DNA of 64,000 nt, taken from positions 62,001 to 126,000 of the forward strand of contig NZ_SMBO01000008.1 in assembly GCF_004342985.1 (NCBI RefSeq). Direction: 5' to 3'. Below, one piece after another: positions 1 through 8,418 of this stretch. How positions within the stretch are numbered: position 1 is the first letter of the stretch; the number at the start of each line of letters is the position of its first letter. Origin of the DNA: Novosphingobium sp. PhB57 (GTDB taxonomy: Bacteria; Pseudomonadota; Alphaproteobacteria; Sphingomonadales; Sphingomonadaceae). The translations under genes and the position numbers were made by a program. Below the pieces are notes generated by a model. It had not been told where the DNA came from. It did no database searches and saw only the letters and a program-made list of their open reading frames with translations.

Positions 1-388
1 TGAAGCCACCGCGGATCCCTTCATCGGGCATTTCGATGACGAATGGCCCGGACTCGGTCAGGTCGACAAAGGCAAGATAATACGGAGTGGTGGCGTTGGG
101 CGTGAGGATACCGAGCTTGTCGGCATAGCTCAGATAGGCGACCACTTGGCCGTTTGCCGCGCCGAGCTGCTCGCTCTGCCCGCGCTGCCACGCCGCGAAC
201 GAGACGATCGGCAGCGCCCAGATATAGGCCTGGCAGGCGCGCTGGAAATCGCGCTCGTCGAACAGCTTCTCCAGCGTCTCGGGCGTGGGATAGCCATTGG
301 CGAGATCGTGGGTGAACTCGAGCTTGCCGATGCGCGTATCGACCTGGGTCGGCGCGCTGCCCGTCCCCGGTGGGGAAATCGTTGCCAT
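1..388 (-). CDS. DUF1254-family protein, N-terminal part (cut by window edge)
   Basis: The minus-strand frame opens with ATG at 388 (MATISPPGTGSAPTQ...) and stays open to base 1, so the C-terminus lies outside the window. A good ribosome site (AGGAG) sits 6 bases before the ATG. The readable part shows the usual DUF1254 start: an aromatic-rich stretch around YIWALPIVSFAAWQRG, followed by the TPNATTPYYLAF segment that matches TPNPDTVYINPF in the neighbouring gene. DUF1254/DUF1214 proteins are often secreted or periplasmic and have no agreed reaction; no clear signal peptide is visible here. It lies 24 bases downstream of the paralogue at 413-1795 and is probably co-transcribed with it. Confidence 0.8.
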   Translation of the reverse strand, partial: MATISPPGTGSAPTQVDTRIGKLEFTHDLANGYPTPETLEKLFDERDFQRACQAYIWALPIVSFAAWQRGQSEQLGAANGQVVAYLSYADKLGILTPNATTPYYLAFVDLTESGPFVIEMPDEGIRGGF

Positions 389-412
389 GTTCACTCCTAG
401 ATTACTAGAGGC

Positions 413-1795
413 TCAAGCCACCTTTTCGATGTCGGGCAGCACCCATTGCTTCTCGAAGAACGGCTTTTCGGGTCCATAGACGCGGAACAGCACTTCGAAG
501 CCGCGATCGGCGCGGGTCGGAATCCAATTCGCTTCCTTGCCGCCGGGCGGCTCGGGAGCGAACCAGAGCTCGACCGATCCGTCCGGATTGACCTCGATCC
601 CCGGGCTATTAGACGCGCGGCTGGCGCGGTAGACGTCACGGATCAGCGCGTGGGTCTCACGGTCGTATGCGGTCGCCGACCAATAAAGCCGGACCGGGGC
701 ATCGGCGGGAACGCGCAGCCGGTGCGTCGCTGCGCCATCGAGGCGGCTGCCTTCGCTATCGCGCGTGGTCATCAGGTAGAATTGCCCGGCACCCAGATTC
801 TTGGCGCTGAAATAGGCCATCGAATAGGTCACGCCGCGGCCATCGATCGGATAGGAGTTTGGATCTGCGAAGAAATTGGGCATGCCCTCGACTACCTCTG
901 GGACGGCTGGCAGCGCCCAATGACAGCCCGGATAGAAGGGCGGATCGAAGACGTCCTCGTAATGGGCATCCAGATAGGCGGCGGCCTCCGCGGCTGCGGC
1001 GTCGAATAGGATCTGCGTCGCTTCATCCGGCGCGAAGGCCTGTCCCTTGCCTATGCCGATCGAGCGCAGCGGATCGATCATTACCTTGTCGCGCACCAGC
1101 CACGGCTCGGCCTGGACCATGCGGGCGAGCGACTGGAAGAAGCGCCGGTCGTACTGGATGGTCGCGTCGTAAAGCGTGCCGGAGAGATCGACATAGCGGG
1201 TCTCCGGCGGATCTCCGGCGGCGGAGAGCGGGTAGAGGCGGATCTGCCTGCCATAGGCGACGGCCGCGGCGACATCGGCGTCACTGCCGCTCTTCACATT
1301 GGAGCGAAGGATCGCATAGCCCTGGAGGGTATCGGATTGGACGGGGATATAGCCATCCGGCAGATCGCCCTGGTGATCGGGTGGCAGGATCAGATACTTG
1401 CCGCCCGCGCCCTTGTCGGCACCGACCGGGCCGGCGTCCTCGAGCGCGTTCTGCCAGCAATCGTCGATGCTGCCGGTGATCGATCCGTCGCCGGCGGGCG
1501 GGATCTCCAGCACCATTGGGCCATCGCGCGTGTCGAAGAACGGATTGATGTAGACCGTGTCGGGATTGGGGGTGAGTGTCTGGTTCTCGCTGTCGAGTAG
1601 GCGCGACCAATAGGCGATTTGATTGGCCCCGCCACCCGCCGCAACAAACGATTGCAGCATGCGGTCGTAATTGACTGCCGGTATGCCCCAGATCACGGCC
1701 TCGACCGCGCGGCGATAAGCGGCACGCTTATCGAGCTGCTCGCGCGACGGGCCTTCTGGATCTGTTACATTGCTCGTCACCGGTGGCGTCGCCAT
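413..1795 (-). CDS. DUF1254/DUF1214 domain-containing protein
   Basis: About 460 residues. The N-terminal half is the DUF1254 domain (YRRAVEAVIWGIPAVNYDRM near the start, TPNPDTVYINPFFDTRDGPM about 100 residues in). The C-terminal half is DUF1214, with the typical end of a sugar-binding-like fold (SVELWFAPEPPGGKEANWIP, then FEVLFRVYGPEKPFFEKQW). The ATG at 1795 was chosen over the upstream start at 1840 because GGGAGCGAGCAG precedes it and the protein then begins with a normal N-terminus (MATPPVTSNV). No reaction is established for the family. It is the first gene of a two-gene unit with the paralogue ending the window. Confidence 0.85.
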   Translation of the reverse strand: MATPPVTSNVTDPEGPSREQLDKRAAYRRAVEAVIWGIPAVNYDRMLQSFVAAGGGANQIAYWSRLLDSENQTLTPNPDTVYINPFFDTRDGPMVLEIPPAGDGSITGSIDDCWQNALEDAGPVGADKGAGGKYLILPPDHQGDLPDGYIPVQSDTLQGYAILRSNVKSGSDADVAAAVAYGRQIRLYPLSAAGDPPETRYVDLSGTLYDATIQYDRRFFQSLARMVQAEPWLVRDKVMIDPLRSIGIGKGQAFAPDEATQILFDAAAAEAAAYLDAHYEDVFDPPFYPGCHWALPAVPEVVEGMPNFFADPNSYPIDGRGVTYSMAYFSAKNLGAGQFYLMTTRDSEGSRLDGAATHRLRVPADAPVRLYWSATAYDRETHALIRDVYRASRASNSPGIEVNPDGSVELWFAPEPPGGKEANWIPTRADRGFEVLFRVYGPEKPFFEKQWVLPDIEKVA

Positions 1796-1840
1796 CTGCT
1801 CGCTCCCACATTGCGAATCAGGGTGTGGGCGGGATCTCAA

Positions 1841-2636
1841 TGCGCCTCTATCGGGGCAAACCCGGAGAAACCTGGGAGGCCGACCGGATGACGGCGGATT
1901 GAATGACAGAAGTCGGCGACTCTCTCGCTCAAATGATCAGGGTAGCAAGCCAGTCGGTGGGGCTCTAAGACTTGACTGAAGAGGCAGCTTTTCGGGCCAG
2001 CGCCCGTACGGCTGGAATGTCCGACTTTGGAGCGCGTTGCTGCCAGGCGGCTTCGCGCTGGGCGAACGGCAAGTTGTGTCAAGGGCATCCGGTGCGGGAC
2101 ATGGGACGACTCGAGTTGGTCGCGATTAGCCAGTACTCCCCTGCCCCGCCAGGGGTTTCGCGGAATAAGCCGACCTAGAGCAGCCCATCGCGACTCCCTG
2201 ATACCTGCCCTTCGTTCACCGAACCACTAGGGCCAATGAACGGCTTACCAGGGGACTGAAATCGAGGAGGGAACTGCGCCGGTAGCTCCGCGGTCTTGCC
2301 TTAATGTGACGCAGCGGAGGCAAGGGCCGGCCATCGATCGACACCCAGCCCATCGGCTTACATCGCGTGACCTGCGGGTTTACCGGACTGCATCTTCTGC
2401 AGCGTGGAAAGGTGCTGCTTCATGATCGGCACTGCCGACCTGGCACTCGCAGATCGAGCGCCGCTTGATGGGCGGGCAACTGCTAGCCGAGGTAGAGCCG
2501 GTCCAAATCCGTCGCCGATGCGGTCTGCAACCCTTGATCGAAGCCATTGCTCCGGCATCCAGCGCCGGTGCCATCGGCGCGAGGCCGTGAGTGGCCGAGT
2601 TGCGATCACCCGTTCCTCCATTCGGACTGGCTTCGC
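1841..2636. other. Gap without a supportable gene
   Basis: About 800 bases with only short overlapping frames on both strands. Around 2010-2060 the sequence has the pattern of the intergenic repeat family seen elsewhere in this window (rearranged motifs of the type GGAATGTCCGACTTTGGAGC and CAGCCGGAATG), but no long exact copy. A minus frame ending at 2358 finishes with HLSTLQKMQSGKPAGHAM, which could be the tail of a small degraded gene; I cannot assign it. Confidence 0.4.
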
Positions 2637-2919
2637 TCAGGTCTCGCTCACCGCATCGAGTGCACGCCGGATCACCTGCTCCCGCTTGTTGTCGTTGACG
2701 TCGACCGAGACGGTGATGCTGCCGCCGAGCACGGCATCCTCCCGGCGGGCTCCAGTACGGCGGGCGCGTCGCCACCGCTGATCATCTCCCCCGAACTGTT
2801 CTGCGAACCTTGCGGGGTGACGAAGATGTCAGTCCGTTCCACGCCCAACTCCTGAACGAGGTGCTTGCTCGTTCGGCCTGCTCGCGTGTCGCGAAGGTCT
2901 TTTCCAGGCTGCTGCTCAT
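2637..2919 (-). pseudogene. Small conserved hypothetical gene broken by two frameshifts
   Basis: Starting at ATG 2919 the protein reads MSSSLEKTFATREQAERA, then the homologous-looking sequence continues in another frame as KHLVQELGVERTDIFVTPQG... and, after a second shift, as DAVLGGSITVSVDVNDNKRE up to the stop at 2637. Joined together these make a sensible protein of about 93 residues, of the kind annotated as hypothetical in sphingomonads. Each shift is explained by one missing base, near 2865 and near 2735. The start overlaps the stop of the upstream gene almost exactly (TGATATG), so the two were translationally coupled. Either a real pseudogene or two base-calling deletions. Confidence 0.7.
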
Positions 2920-2920
2920 A

Positions 2921-3190
2921 TCAGGCTCCTCCCGCTCGCGACGTGTAGCCTGCCGGAACCGCCGTGAGCTTGAAGGTAACGGGACGCAGGCCTTCCAGAT
3001 CCTCTTCAGGAACTTGCCCATGCGGATCGGGTCGGAAATGGGGGTCGGCGCGTCGGTTGCGATCGCGTGCAGGGTCGCGGTCGAGATCGCGCGGCGTGTA
3101 GCCGACCTTGTCGCCCTTGGCGGCGTTCCGGGCGAGCAGCTTACGGCCTGCGAAAGCCGCGAGACCCAGCAATGCGAGTTTGCGGATCAT
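2921..3190 (-). CDS. Small hypothetical protein with N-terminal hydrophobic segment
   Basis: 89 residues. It begins MIRKLALLGLAAFAGRKLLA, a short membrane-anchor-like helix, followed by a charged, proline-rich tail (YTPRDLDRDPARDRNR, then PHFRPDPHGQVPEEDLEGLRP). This architecture is common among small sphingomonad proteins of unknown role. The stop (2921-2923) lies one base before the ATG of the frameshifted gene at 2919, which supports it being a genuine gene in a two-gene unit. No function can be named. Confidence 0.5.
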   Translation of the reverse strand: MIRKLALLGLAAFAGRKLLARNAAKGDKVGYTPRDLDRDPARDRNRRADPHFRPDPHGQVPEEDLEGLRPVTFKLTAVPAGYTSRAGGA

Positions 3191-3452
3191 GCGAAACTAT
3201 CCTATTCCATTGGCACCGAACTAAGCAAGCCAATGAAAGGACTGACGGTTCCAGCCGAAATCTTCGTGACAGGCGCCGGAGGCCGGCCTGTGCTATCAGG
3301 ACATTTGTGACTAGGTTTTCGTTCGCCTGATCGACGCCGCTGCCGACGCGCATGGGTCTCGCCGGCCAGGTCAGCGCCGGATTCGCGCGTAGAACGGAAA
3401 AAGGGGGCGATACGTGCTATTACGCCCTCTTTGAAACCGCACACGCTCTCAT

Positions 3453-4433
3453 TTATCTCCGCTTGCGTCCCACCACCAGAGACCCGGCAAGAGCGGCTGA
3501 GGCTGCAAGGATACCGATCGCTCCGGACGCGAGTTTGCGACGAAGCGCCGGGTTGCGCGTGTGCCCATCAGGGCCGCTTGGCGCGGTTGGAGGCGTGAAC
3601 AGGCTTCCCTCGGTATTTGCGCCCGGCTCCGCCTTTTGCGACCAGCTATCGAGGAAGCCGTTCATGATCGCCGGACCCACGTTCGGCGTCGTGAACTGCG
3701 CCAGCTTCATGACAAGGCCGGGGGCGCCGACGAACGTGGAGTTGCGCGGATGTGTGGCCAGCCTTACGACTGCTCTGGCAACTTTCTCCGGCGGCAGCGA
3801 TCCCGGAGGAAGCGACAACTTTGCGCCCGTATAGTTGCCCGCATGTCCCACCGCAGGCGTATCTACAAAGGTCGGATAGACATCGCAGACATGGATATGC
3901 GGCCGCTTCGAAAGCTCGGCCCGCAAAGCCTCGCTAAAGCCGCGAAGGGCGAACTTGCTCGCGGAATAGGCCGCCGCATAGGGTGTTGCGACGAAGCCGC
4001 CTATCGAGATCATGTTCACCCATGTGCCTTCGTCCTGCGCCAGGAAGATCGGCAGGACAGCGTGGGCCTCCTGCATGTGGCTGATCAGGTTCGCCTCGAT
4101 CACGCGCTGGTGATCGGCAAAGGGCGTATCCTGATATTTGCCCAGCACTCCCACGCCCACGCAGCTGAACCAGAGATCGATGCCGCCCAGGAGCTCCTGT
4201 GCTTCCCGGGCCAGGGCGATCACGGCGGCGCCATCGGTAACGTCGACGACGCGGGCCTCGACCGAACCGTCCACCTCGCGGCAGCGCCGCGCGATGTCGT
4301 CCAGTCCCGGCGCACCTCTGGCGGCGACGACCACCCGGGCACCGAGCCGCGCGAAGGCGATCGCCGTCGCCGCTCCGATCCCGCTTGACGCGCCGGTGAT
4401 GACGATCCGCTTGCCTGACAGGTTCCGGCTCAT
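3453..4433 (-). CDS. SDR-family oxidoreductase with C-terminal membrane anchor
   Basis: 326 residues. The Rossmann dinucleotide-binding motif TGASSGIG is at residues 13-20 and the catalytic Tyr-Lys pair is in YSASK near residue 155. The usual NNAG motif after strand 4 is replaced by SCVGVG, which is unusual. After the catalytic domain (about 250 residues) comes a 70-residue extension with a proline-rich linker and a terminal hydrophobic helix (IGILAASAALAGSLVVG) ending in basic residues, so the enzyme is probably tethered to the inner membrane. AAGGAGA precedes the ATG. Likely an NAD(P)-dependent dehydrogenase of unknown substrate. It follows the iron-redox gene by about 45 bases and may be co-transcribed. 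Confidence 0.85.
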   Translation of the reverse strand: MSRNLSGKRIVITGASSGIGAATAIAFARLGARVVVAARGAPGLDDIARRCREVDGSVEARVVDVTDGAAVIALAREAQELLGGIDLWFSCVGVGVLGKYQDTPFADHQRVIEANLISHMQEAHAVLPIFLAQDEGTWVNMISIGGFVATPYAAAYSASKFALRGFSEALRAELSKRPHIHVCDVYPTFVDTPAVGHAGNYTGAKLSLPPGSLPPEKVARAVVRLATHPRNSTFVGAPGLVMKLAQFTTPNVGPAIMNGFLDSWSQKAEPGANTEGSLFTPPTAPSGPDGHTRNPALRRKLASGAIGILAASAALAGSLVVGRKRR

Positions 4434-4478
4434 CGCGTAGTCTCCTTCCCCCAGTGCGTGGGTACTACCGGCCTGCTC

Positions 4479-5426
4479 TCAGGCCGCCGTTTCGTCGGCG
4501 CGCGGCGCGCCGTCGTTCTGCCAGAGCTTCGCACGATAGCGTTCGAAGCAGAGCTTGCCACAGGTGAGGCGCATCAACGCACCTTCGGCAATGGCTGTGG
4601 CTCGCCGCGGATCCTCGCTGACGAGAGGAAGCAGGGCTTCCTGGTTCCAGGTCTGGCTGTGCTTGACGTCAAGCACGGCATGAAGATCGAAATACCGGCG
4701 CTGAGCGCCCGACAGGCCGATCCGGCGCAAGCCCCTGGCCACCGCAGCCGAGCGCCAGGGGGCGGTCAGTTCGATCACTCCGAGCGCGCCGACCGAATGC
4801 CATGCATAGCGCCGCGAACTCGCCATGGCCGTCATGGCATTGGCGAGTGCGAGACTTTCCCACACTGTGGTGTCGATGGAGGGATGGACCTCGAGCGCGT
4901 TCGCGACGAAGTGCAGCATGGGGCCGTGCATGCCTTTGGCATTGCCGCGCCCCATCTCGTCCCAGTAGTTACCGGCCAGTTCCAGCTTCGCCCGATCAGG
5001 TAGCTTGATCTGGGTCATCGCGACGAGATCGTCGAACCCCGCCTCGCCGGCGGCCTCCTGCTCGAAGAACCAGCGCAGTTCGTCTCGCGTCGCATTGTCC
5101 GCCAGCCAGGGAAAGAGGGGGTCGTTTTGTCCGGGGCCGGTTTCCGCAAGCCCCTCGAACCAGTCGATGAACTTTTCCGCTTGCGTTGGAGCCGCTTTGG
5201 CGGCTTCACGAACCTGCGAGCGCAACCGCTCGATGAATTCGCCCTCACGCAGCAGCATGACGGCATCGCTTTCTAAACGATCGCGCCAGTCCTGGGATGG
5301 AAATTGTGGAGCAAGCCGCTCATGATTCCAGTGCGCGAGTTCACGCTGAAATCTGTCTCCGAATAATTCGTCTTTATCTTCATCGTGGTCGGCAGGGGGA
5401 ATACGAAAAGCCAGCAGCTGAGACAT
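4479..5426 (-). CDS. Iron-containing redox enzyme family protein (heme-oxygenase-like fold)
   Basis: 315 residues. The central and C-terminal parts have the helical, His/Glu-rich pattern of the haem-oxygenase-like diiron family: RWFFEQEAAGEAGFDDL, then GMHGPMLHFVANAL, HSVGALGVIELTAP and RRYFDLHAVLDVKH. These give the spaced E, H and E..H ligands expected for an iron site. The family contains oxidases and oxygenases of diverse small substrates, so no reaction can be named. Its start region carries a candidate EcfG-type promoter (5458-5482), fitting a stress role. The gene precedes the SDR at 3453-4433 on the same strand. Confidence 0.8.
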   Translation of the reverse strand: MSQLLAFRIPPADHDEDKDELFGDRFQRELAHWNHERLAPQFPSQDWRDRLESDAVMLLREGEFIERLRSQVREAAKAAPTQAEKFIDWFEGLAETGPGQNDPLFPWLADNATRDELRWFFEQEAAGEAGFDDLVAMTQIKLPDRAKLELAGNYWDEMGRGNAKGMHGPMLHFVANALEVHPSIDTTVWESLALANAMTAMASSRRYAWHSVGALGVIELTAPWRSAAVARGLRRIGLSGAQRRYFDLHAVLDVKHSQTWNQEALLPLVSEDPRRATAIAEGALMRLTCGKLCFERYRAKLWQNDGAPRADETAA

Positions 5427-5457
5427 GTGTTAATCCCGTGATCTGTTTCCTGGAAAG

Positions 5458-5482
5458 GACGTGCCGATCCCCGGCGAGTTCC
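5458..5482 (-). promoter_or_regulatory. Candidate EcfG-type (general stress) promoter
   Basis: On the minus strand GGAAC, a 16-base spacer and CGTC, located 32 bases before the ATG of the iron-redox gene. The -35 is exact and the -10 differs in one base from CGTT. Weaker than the two exact copies at 5991 and 14675. Confidence 0.45.
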
Positions 5483-5530
5483 CGCTCCAAATATATGTTA
5501 AGCGGATTCTACCAACGAGCCGGGGCGTCA

Positions 5531-5869
5531 CTACGTGCTTGCGGCAGGTTTCGATGAAGCAGATTTTCGCGGAGAGAGACGAATCTCCGCCGGCCCGCTT
5601 GCCGAGATGCCGGCAAGGCCCCGAACGATAGGCACGCCATATAGATTGAGATCCTCCATCAGCAGGGCGTTCGCCGGATGGGGAGCAAGCGGGCCGATGA
5701 CGGCAGTGGACGGCATCGCTTGGCCGAAGGATGCCAGCGCATCGAGTACGTTGCCGTAACAGCGCACGCTGAAACCTTGCCGCTGCAAGCTTTCGATCTC
5801 GGTCCACATATGGCGTGGCGAATCCGCGACGACGATTGCGCAAGGCTTTTCCGGAACAGGCTCTCTCAT
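5531..5869 (-). CDS. Hypothetical protein, receiver-domain-like
   Basis: 112 residues. The strand/helix alternation (CAIVVADSPRHMWTEIESLQ, then GFSVRCYGNVLDALASFG, then STAVIGPL) resembles the first half of a response-regulator receiver domain. The acidic pair is missing (VVADSPRH in place of VVEDD) and no phospho-acceptor Asp is evident, so if related it is a non-phosphorylatable relative. A GGAAC...CGTT pair lies just upstream at 5878-5904 (18-base spacer) but only 8 bases from this ATG, so a leaderless message or a later start would be needed. May be a real stress gene or a chance frame. Confidence 0.4.
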   Translation of the reverse strand: MREPVPEKPCAIVVADSPRHMWTEIESLQRQGFSVRCYGNVLDALASFGQAMPSTAVIGPLAPHPANALLMEDLNLYGVPIVRGLAGISASGPAEIRLSPRKSASSKPAAST

Positions 5870-5990
5870 GCAGTGCTAACGCGGAAGGATGGGATCCGAG
5901 TTCCCGTTACCAGGCCATCCGGCCAGGACTTGCGTCGGGCAGACCCGGTGGCACGCTGGTCCGTTCGGTAGATCTCGGCGTTATGTATCT

Positions 5991-6016
5991 GGAACGAGAA
6001 GACCAGCTTCGCCGTT
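5991..6016 (+). promoter_or_regulatory. EcfG-type (general stress) promoter
   Basis: GGAAC at 5991-5995 and CGTT at 6013-6016 with a 17-base spacer, an exact match to the alphaproteobacterial EcfG consensus. It lies 25 bases before the ATG at 6041. Confidence 0.75.
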
Positions 6017-6040
6017 GTGTTCTGGAGAAGGAGAACGGAA

Positions 6041-6328
6041 ATGAGCCGCGACAGCGAAGAAATCCACGAACATCCACAAGCAGCGGATCAACTCATTGTT
6101 CGCGCGACGACCGAAGGCGTGGACGCTCAGGATGCTACACAATTCGACATGGATAGAGGGCTGGCTGGGGCGGAAGCGAAGCCTTTTTCAGAGGGGGCGG
6201 AGGGAAACGCCGCCTCGACTGAAGCCGGCGAGGAAGCCCATCGGTCGGCCACGCGAGAGGAGGACCTCGTCTCTGGCCGCCGCAATGCCGGTCGCGAGGA
6301 TGGAGCCGAAAACAAACGGAACATTTAG
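6041..6328 (+). CDS. Small acidic hypothetical protein, probable stress gene
   Basis: 95 residues starting MSRDSEEIHEHPQAADQL. It is rich in Glu, Asp, Ala and Gly with no hydrophobic segment, so probably soluble and partly disordered. The start is fixed by GAAGGAGAACGGAA just before the ATG and by an exact EcfG promoter ending at 6016. Short acidic proteins under EcfG control are common in sphingomonads, and their functions are mostly unknown. Confidence 0.6.
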   Translation: MSRDSEEIHEHPQAADQLIVRATTEGVDAQDATQFDMDRGLAGAEAKPFSEGAEGNAASTEAGEEAHRSATREEDLVSGRRNAGREDGAENKRNI

Positions 6329-6700
6329 CCTGCGGATCGTCATCGAAGCGCGGGAGCAGTTTCCAGTTCAGGCACTTGATCTGGATCGATAGCGTGAAAC
6401 CGCGGAGACGTGGCGCGCTTTATCTTGTGGGTCATTATTTCGTGGGTCACGATCACCAGAGCAGGAGTCCTACCACGATGTCCGCCCAAGACGAAGCAAG
6501 CGTGCTCGCCCCCGAGGGCGCAGTCGCCAGTTCGGTCCTGCGGGAGAGGGAAGCCGAGCCCATCGCGCAGGCACGACAAGGCGGCCTTCATCTGGAAGTG
6601 CGGCTGGCACAGCAGCATATCTGGATTACCATGGAGCGCAGCAGCAAAGCTGGCCTGGCCCTCAGAATGCCCGATTTCAGCGCCGATGCGAAATGCCGCG
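6329..6700. other. Gap without a supportable gene
   Basis: Only short frames are seen on either strand. One plus frame near 6590-6690 (LEVRLAQQHIWITMERSS) reads smoothly but has no start site and runs into the gene remnant that follows. I cannot assign it. Confidence 0.3.
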
Positions 6701-6719
6701 TGCTGAAGACGCCGGGGCG

Positions 6720-7066
6720 CTCGCGGCCGTGGAGCGCAAGGGCAGCATGGGCACCGCGCGGCTCGTCCTTACCGGCGAGCCCTTCGGCCTGGAGCAGCTG
6801 AATGCGCAGCTCTGGTTCAATCCCACGCGCGACATGGCGATCAAGTGGGTGCCGCGCGATCTCGTTCCCTTCGGCATCGACGGAGACATCCTCGAAGCCC
6901 GCGGCACGGTGGAAGCGCGCCAGCGCAAGATGAACACCGGCCTGCCCTGCTTCACGCGGGAGCGCCCGGCTTCGGCAAGTTTCTCTATCTCCAGCACCTG
7001 ACGTCGCTGAACGACTACTTCAATCTCACGGGCAGCAAGCCGGAGAACGCCAAAGGCGGCGACTGG
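6720..7066 (+). pseudogene. Remnant of an unidentified gene (frameshifted, 3' part deleted)
   Basis: The plus frame reads AAVERKGSMGTARLVLTGEP, EQLNAQLWFNPTRDMAIKWV and DGDILEARGTVEARQRKMNT, then near 6955 the sensible reading jumps to another frame as GAPGFGKFLYLQHLTSLNDY. It stops making sense at about 7066, exactly where the truncated response regulator on the other strand begins to make sense. Protein-like composition in two consecutive frames and the shared breakpoint indicate a decayed gene cut by a deletion. The family is not recognised. Confidence 0.5.
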
Positions 7067-7194
7067 GCCTCGTCGGCGTCCGCCGCTTCCAGCACATCAA
7101 ACCCGGCATCCTCCAGGATCTCCGCGCCTACCATGCGTATCAGCGTCTTGTCTTCGACGACCAAAATACGGGTCTTCACTTCGTCCAGCGGCAT
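7015..7194 (-). pseudogene. Truncated response regulator (receiver domain start only)
   Basis: ATG at 7194 preceded by GAGAGCCGGGAA. The reading MPLDEVKTRILVVEDKTLIR continues as MVGAEILEDAGFDVLEAADA, the first strand, acidic pair and first helix of a CheY-like receiver. After about 44 residues (near 7066) it runs into foreign sequence and stops at 7015, before the phospho-acceptor Asp. It is directly downstream of the PAS sensor kinase and was presumably its partner. Too short and incomplete to work. Confidence 0.75.
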
Positions 7195-7271
7195 TTCCCG
7201 GCTCTCCTGTCAGGCGATGCCTGACTTAAGGAAATGCCGGAAGCGCGAACTGGTTCACCCATTTCTGAAAA

Positions 7272-8396
7272 TCAGGCGGTTAGCTCTTGGGTTCCGTCCA
7301 ATGGCATGGTGAAGGTGAAAACAGTTTCTACCTCGTCGGAATGAACTTCCAAGGTCCCGCCATGGGCCTGGGCGATTTCACATGCGATATGCAGGCCAAG
7401 GCCTAGCCCCTTCCCAGACGGGTGGCCATTAGCCCGGAAGAATGGTTCGAACAAATGCTCCATAGCTTCAGGCGGGATGGGCACGCCTCCATTGGCGACG
7501 ACAATCTTCAATTGCCCGTCGTTGGTGGCTGCCCGGACGCGGACCGGCTTGTCGCGAGCGCCATGGGTCAGGGCATTACCTAGCAGGTTGGATAGCAGCT
7601 GCCCGATCCGAACCCGATCGCAACTTATAGGTACGTCCAGATCATAGCTGACGTCGACGCTACGTGCCGGTGCGATAGTTTGTAATTCAGAGACGACCTG
7701 CTGAAGCACTGGCTCCAGGGGCTCGGAGGCGTCTCGTTCGAGCGTAATGCCACCCCCGAGTCGTCCACGGGCAAAATCCAGGACGTTGTCGATGAGGCCA
7801 GTTGCCCGGACGATACTGCCATCCATGAGGCCGAGCACTTTTCGCCCGCGCTCGCTCAGATTTTCTTCAGATAGCAAATGCAGGCCGCTGGCGAGCGATG
7901 CCAGCGGATTGCGCAGATCGTGACCCAACACCGCGATAAACTGTTCCCGCAGTTCGGCTTCCTCGCGCTCGGCAGCGATTATCGCGTTCGCTTCGTCTCG
8001 TTCCTCAAGAAGACCGAGTTCGTAAGCGCGGCGCTGAGCGGCCATAAACAGCGTGAAGCAGATGAACGGTATCCCGCCTTCACTCCTCTGTTCGATCGCG
8101 TTCACCAGCATAGGGATCTTTGCCCCACCCCCTCCCTTGAGGTCCAAGGCGACTTCAATGAAGCTACCCTGCATGTGCAGGTACGGCGCTAAATGGGTCT
8201 CATAAAACATCTTCCCTGCGATTGGCAGAAGGTCTGAAAAGCGAAGGCCCAGCAATTCGTGGCCAGGCCGCCCAATCCAGTTCGCAAAGGTTTTGTTGGC
8301 ACGCGAAATGCGTCCATTTTTATCGGTAAGAAGGTAGCCGCAGGGTGCGATTTCGAATAGCGCTTCAAAATCGATGTGCCCAGCATCCCAGTTCAT
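7272..8396 (-). CDS. PAS-domain sensor histidine kinase
   Basis: About 374 residues from ATG 8396; a TTG start at 8444, overlapping the hydrolase frame, is also possible. Domains in order: PAS (residues ~10-125, FEIAPCGYLLTDKNGRISRA), a short coiled coil (LLEERDEANAIIAAEREEAE), HisKA with the H-box AVLGHDLRNPLASL, then HATPase with the N-box NLLGNALTHG and the G-box GKGLGLGLHI. No transmembrane segment, so a cytoplasmic sensor. The upstream gene is a broken RsbQ-like hydrolase and the downstream one a truncated response regulator, so the kinase appears to have lost both partners. RsbQ pairs with a PAS-containing protein (RsbP) in Bacillus. Confidence 0.88.
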   Translation of the reverse strand: MNWDAGHIDFEALFEIAPCGYLLTDKNGRISRANKTFANWIGRPGHELLGLRFSDLLPIAGKMFYETHLAPYLHMQGSFIEVALDLKGGGGAKIPMLVNAIEQRSEGGIPFICFTLFMAAQRRAYELGLLEERDEANAIIAAEREEAELREQFIAVLGHDLRNPLASLASGLHLLSEENLSERGRKVLGLMDGSIVRATGLIDNVLDFARGRLGGGITLERDASEPLEPVLQQVVSELQTIAPARSVDVSYDLDVPISCDRVRIGQLLSNLLGNALTHGARDKPVRVRAATNDGQLKIVVANGGVPIPPEAMEHLFEPFFRANGHPSGKGLGLGLHIACEIAQAHGGTLEVHSDEVETVFTFTMPLDGTQELTA

Positions 8397-8418
8397 GGAC
8401 GCGGCTGGTTCGGGGGCA

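Noticed and set aside
859..1479. Long plus-strand frames opposite the DUF1254 gene
   Set aside because: Arg/Pro/Ala-rich antisense shadows typical of GC-rich genes; no ribosome site or recognisable motif.
2358..2621. 87-residue minus frame ending KPAGHAM
   Set aside because: Arg-rich start, no ribosome site; at most a remnant tail, not enough to call.
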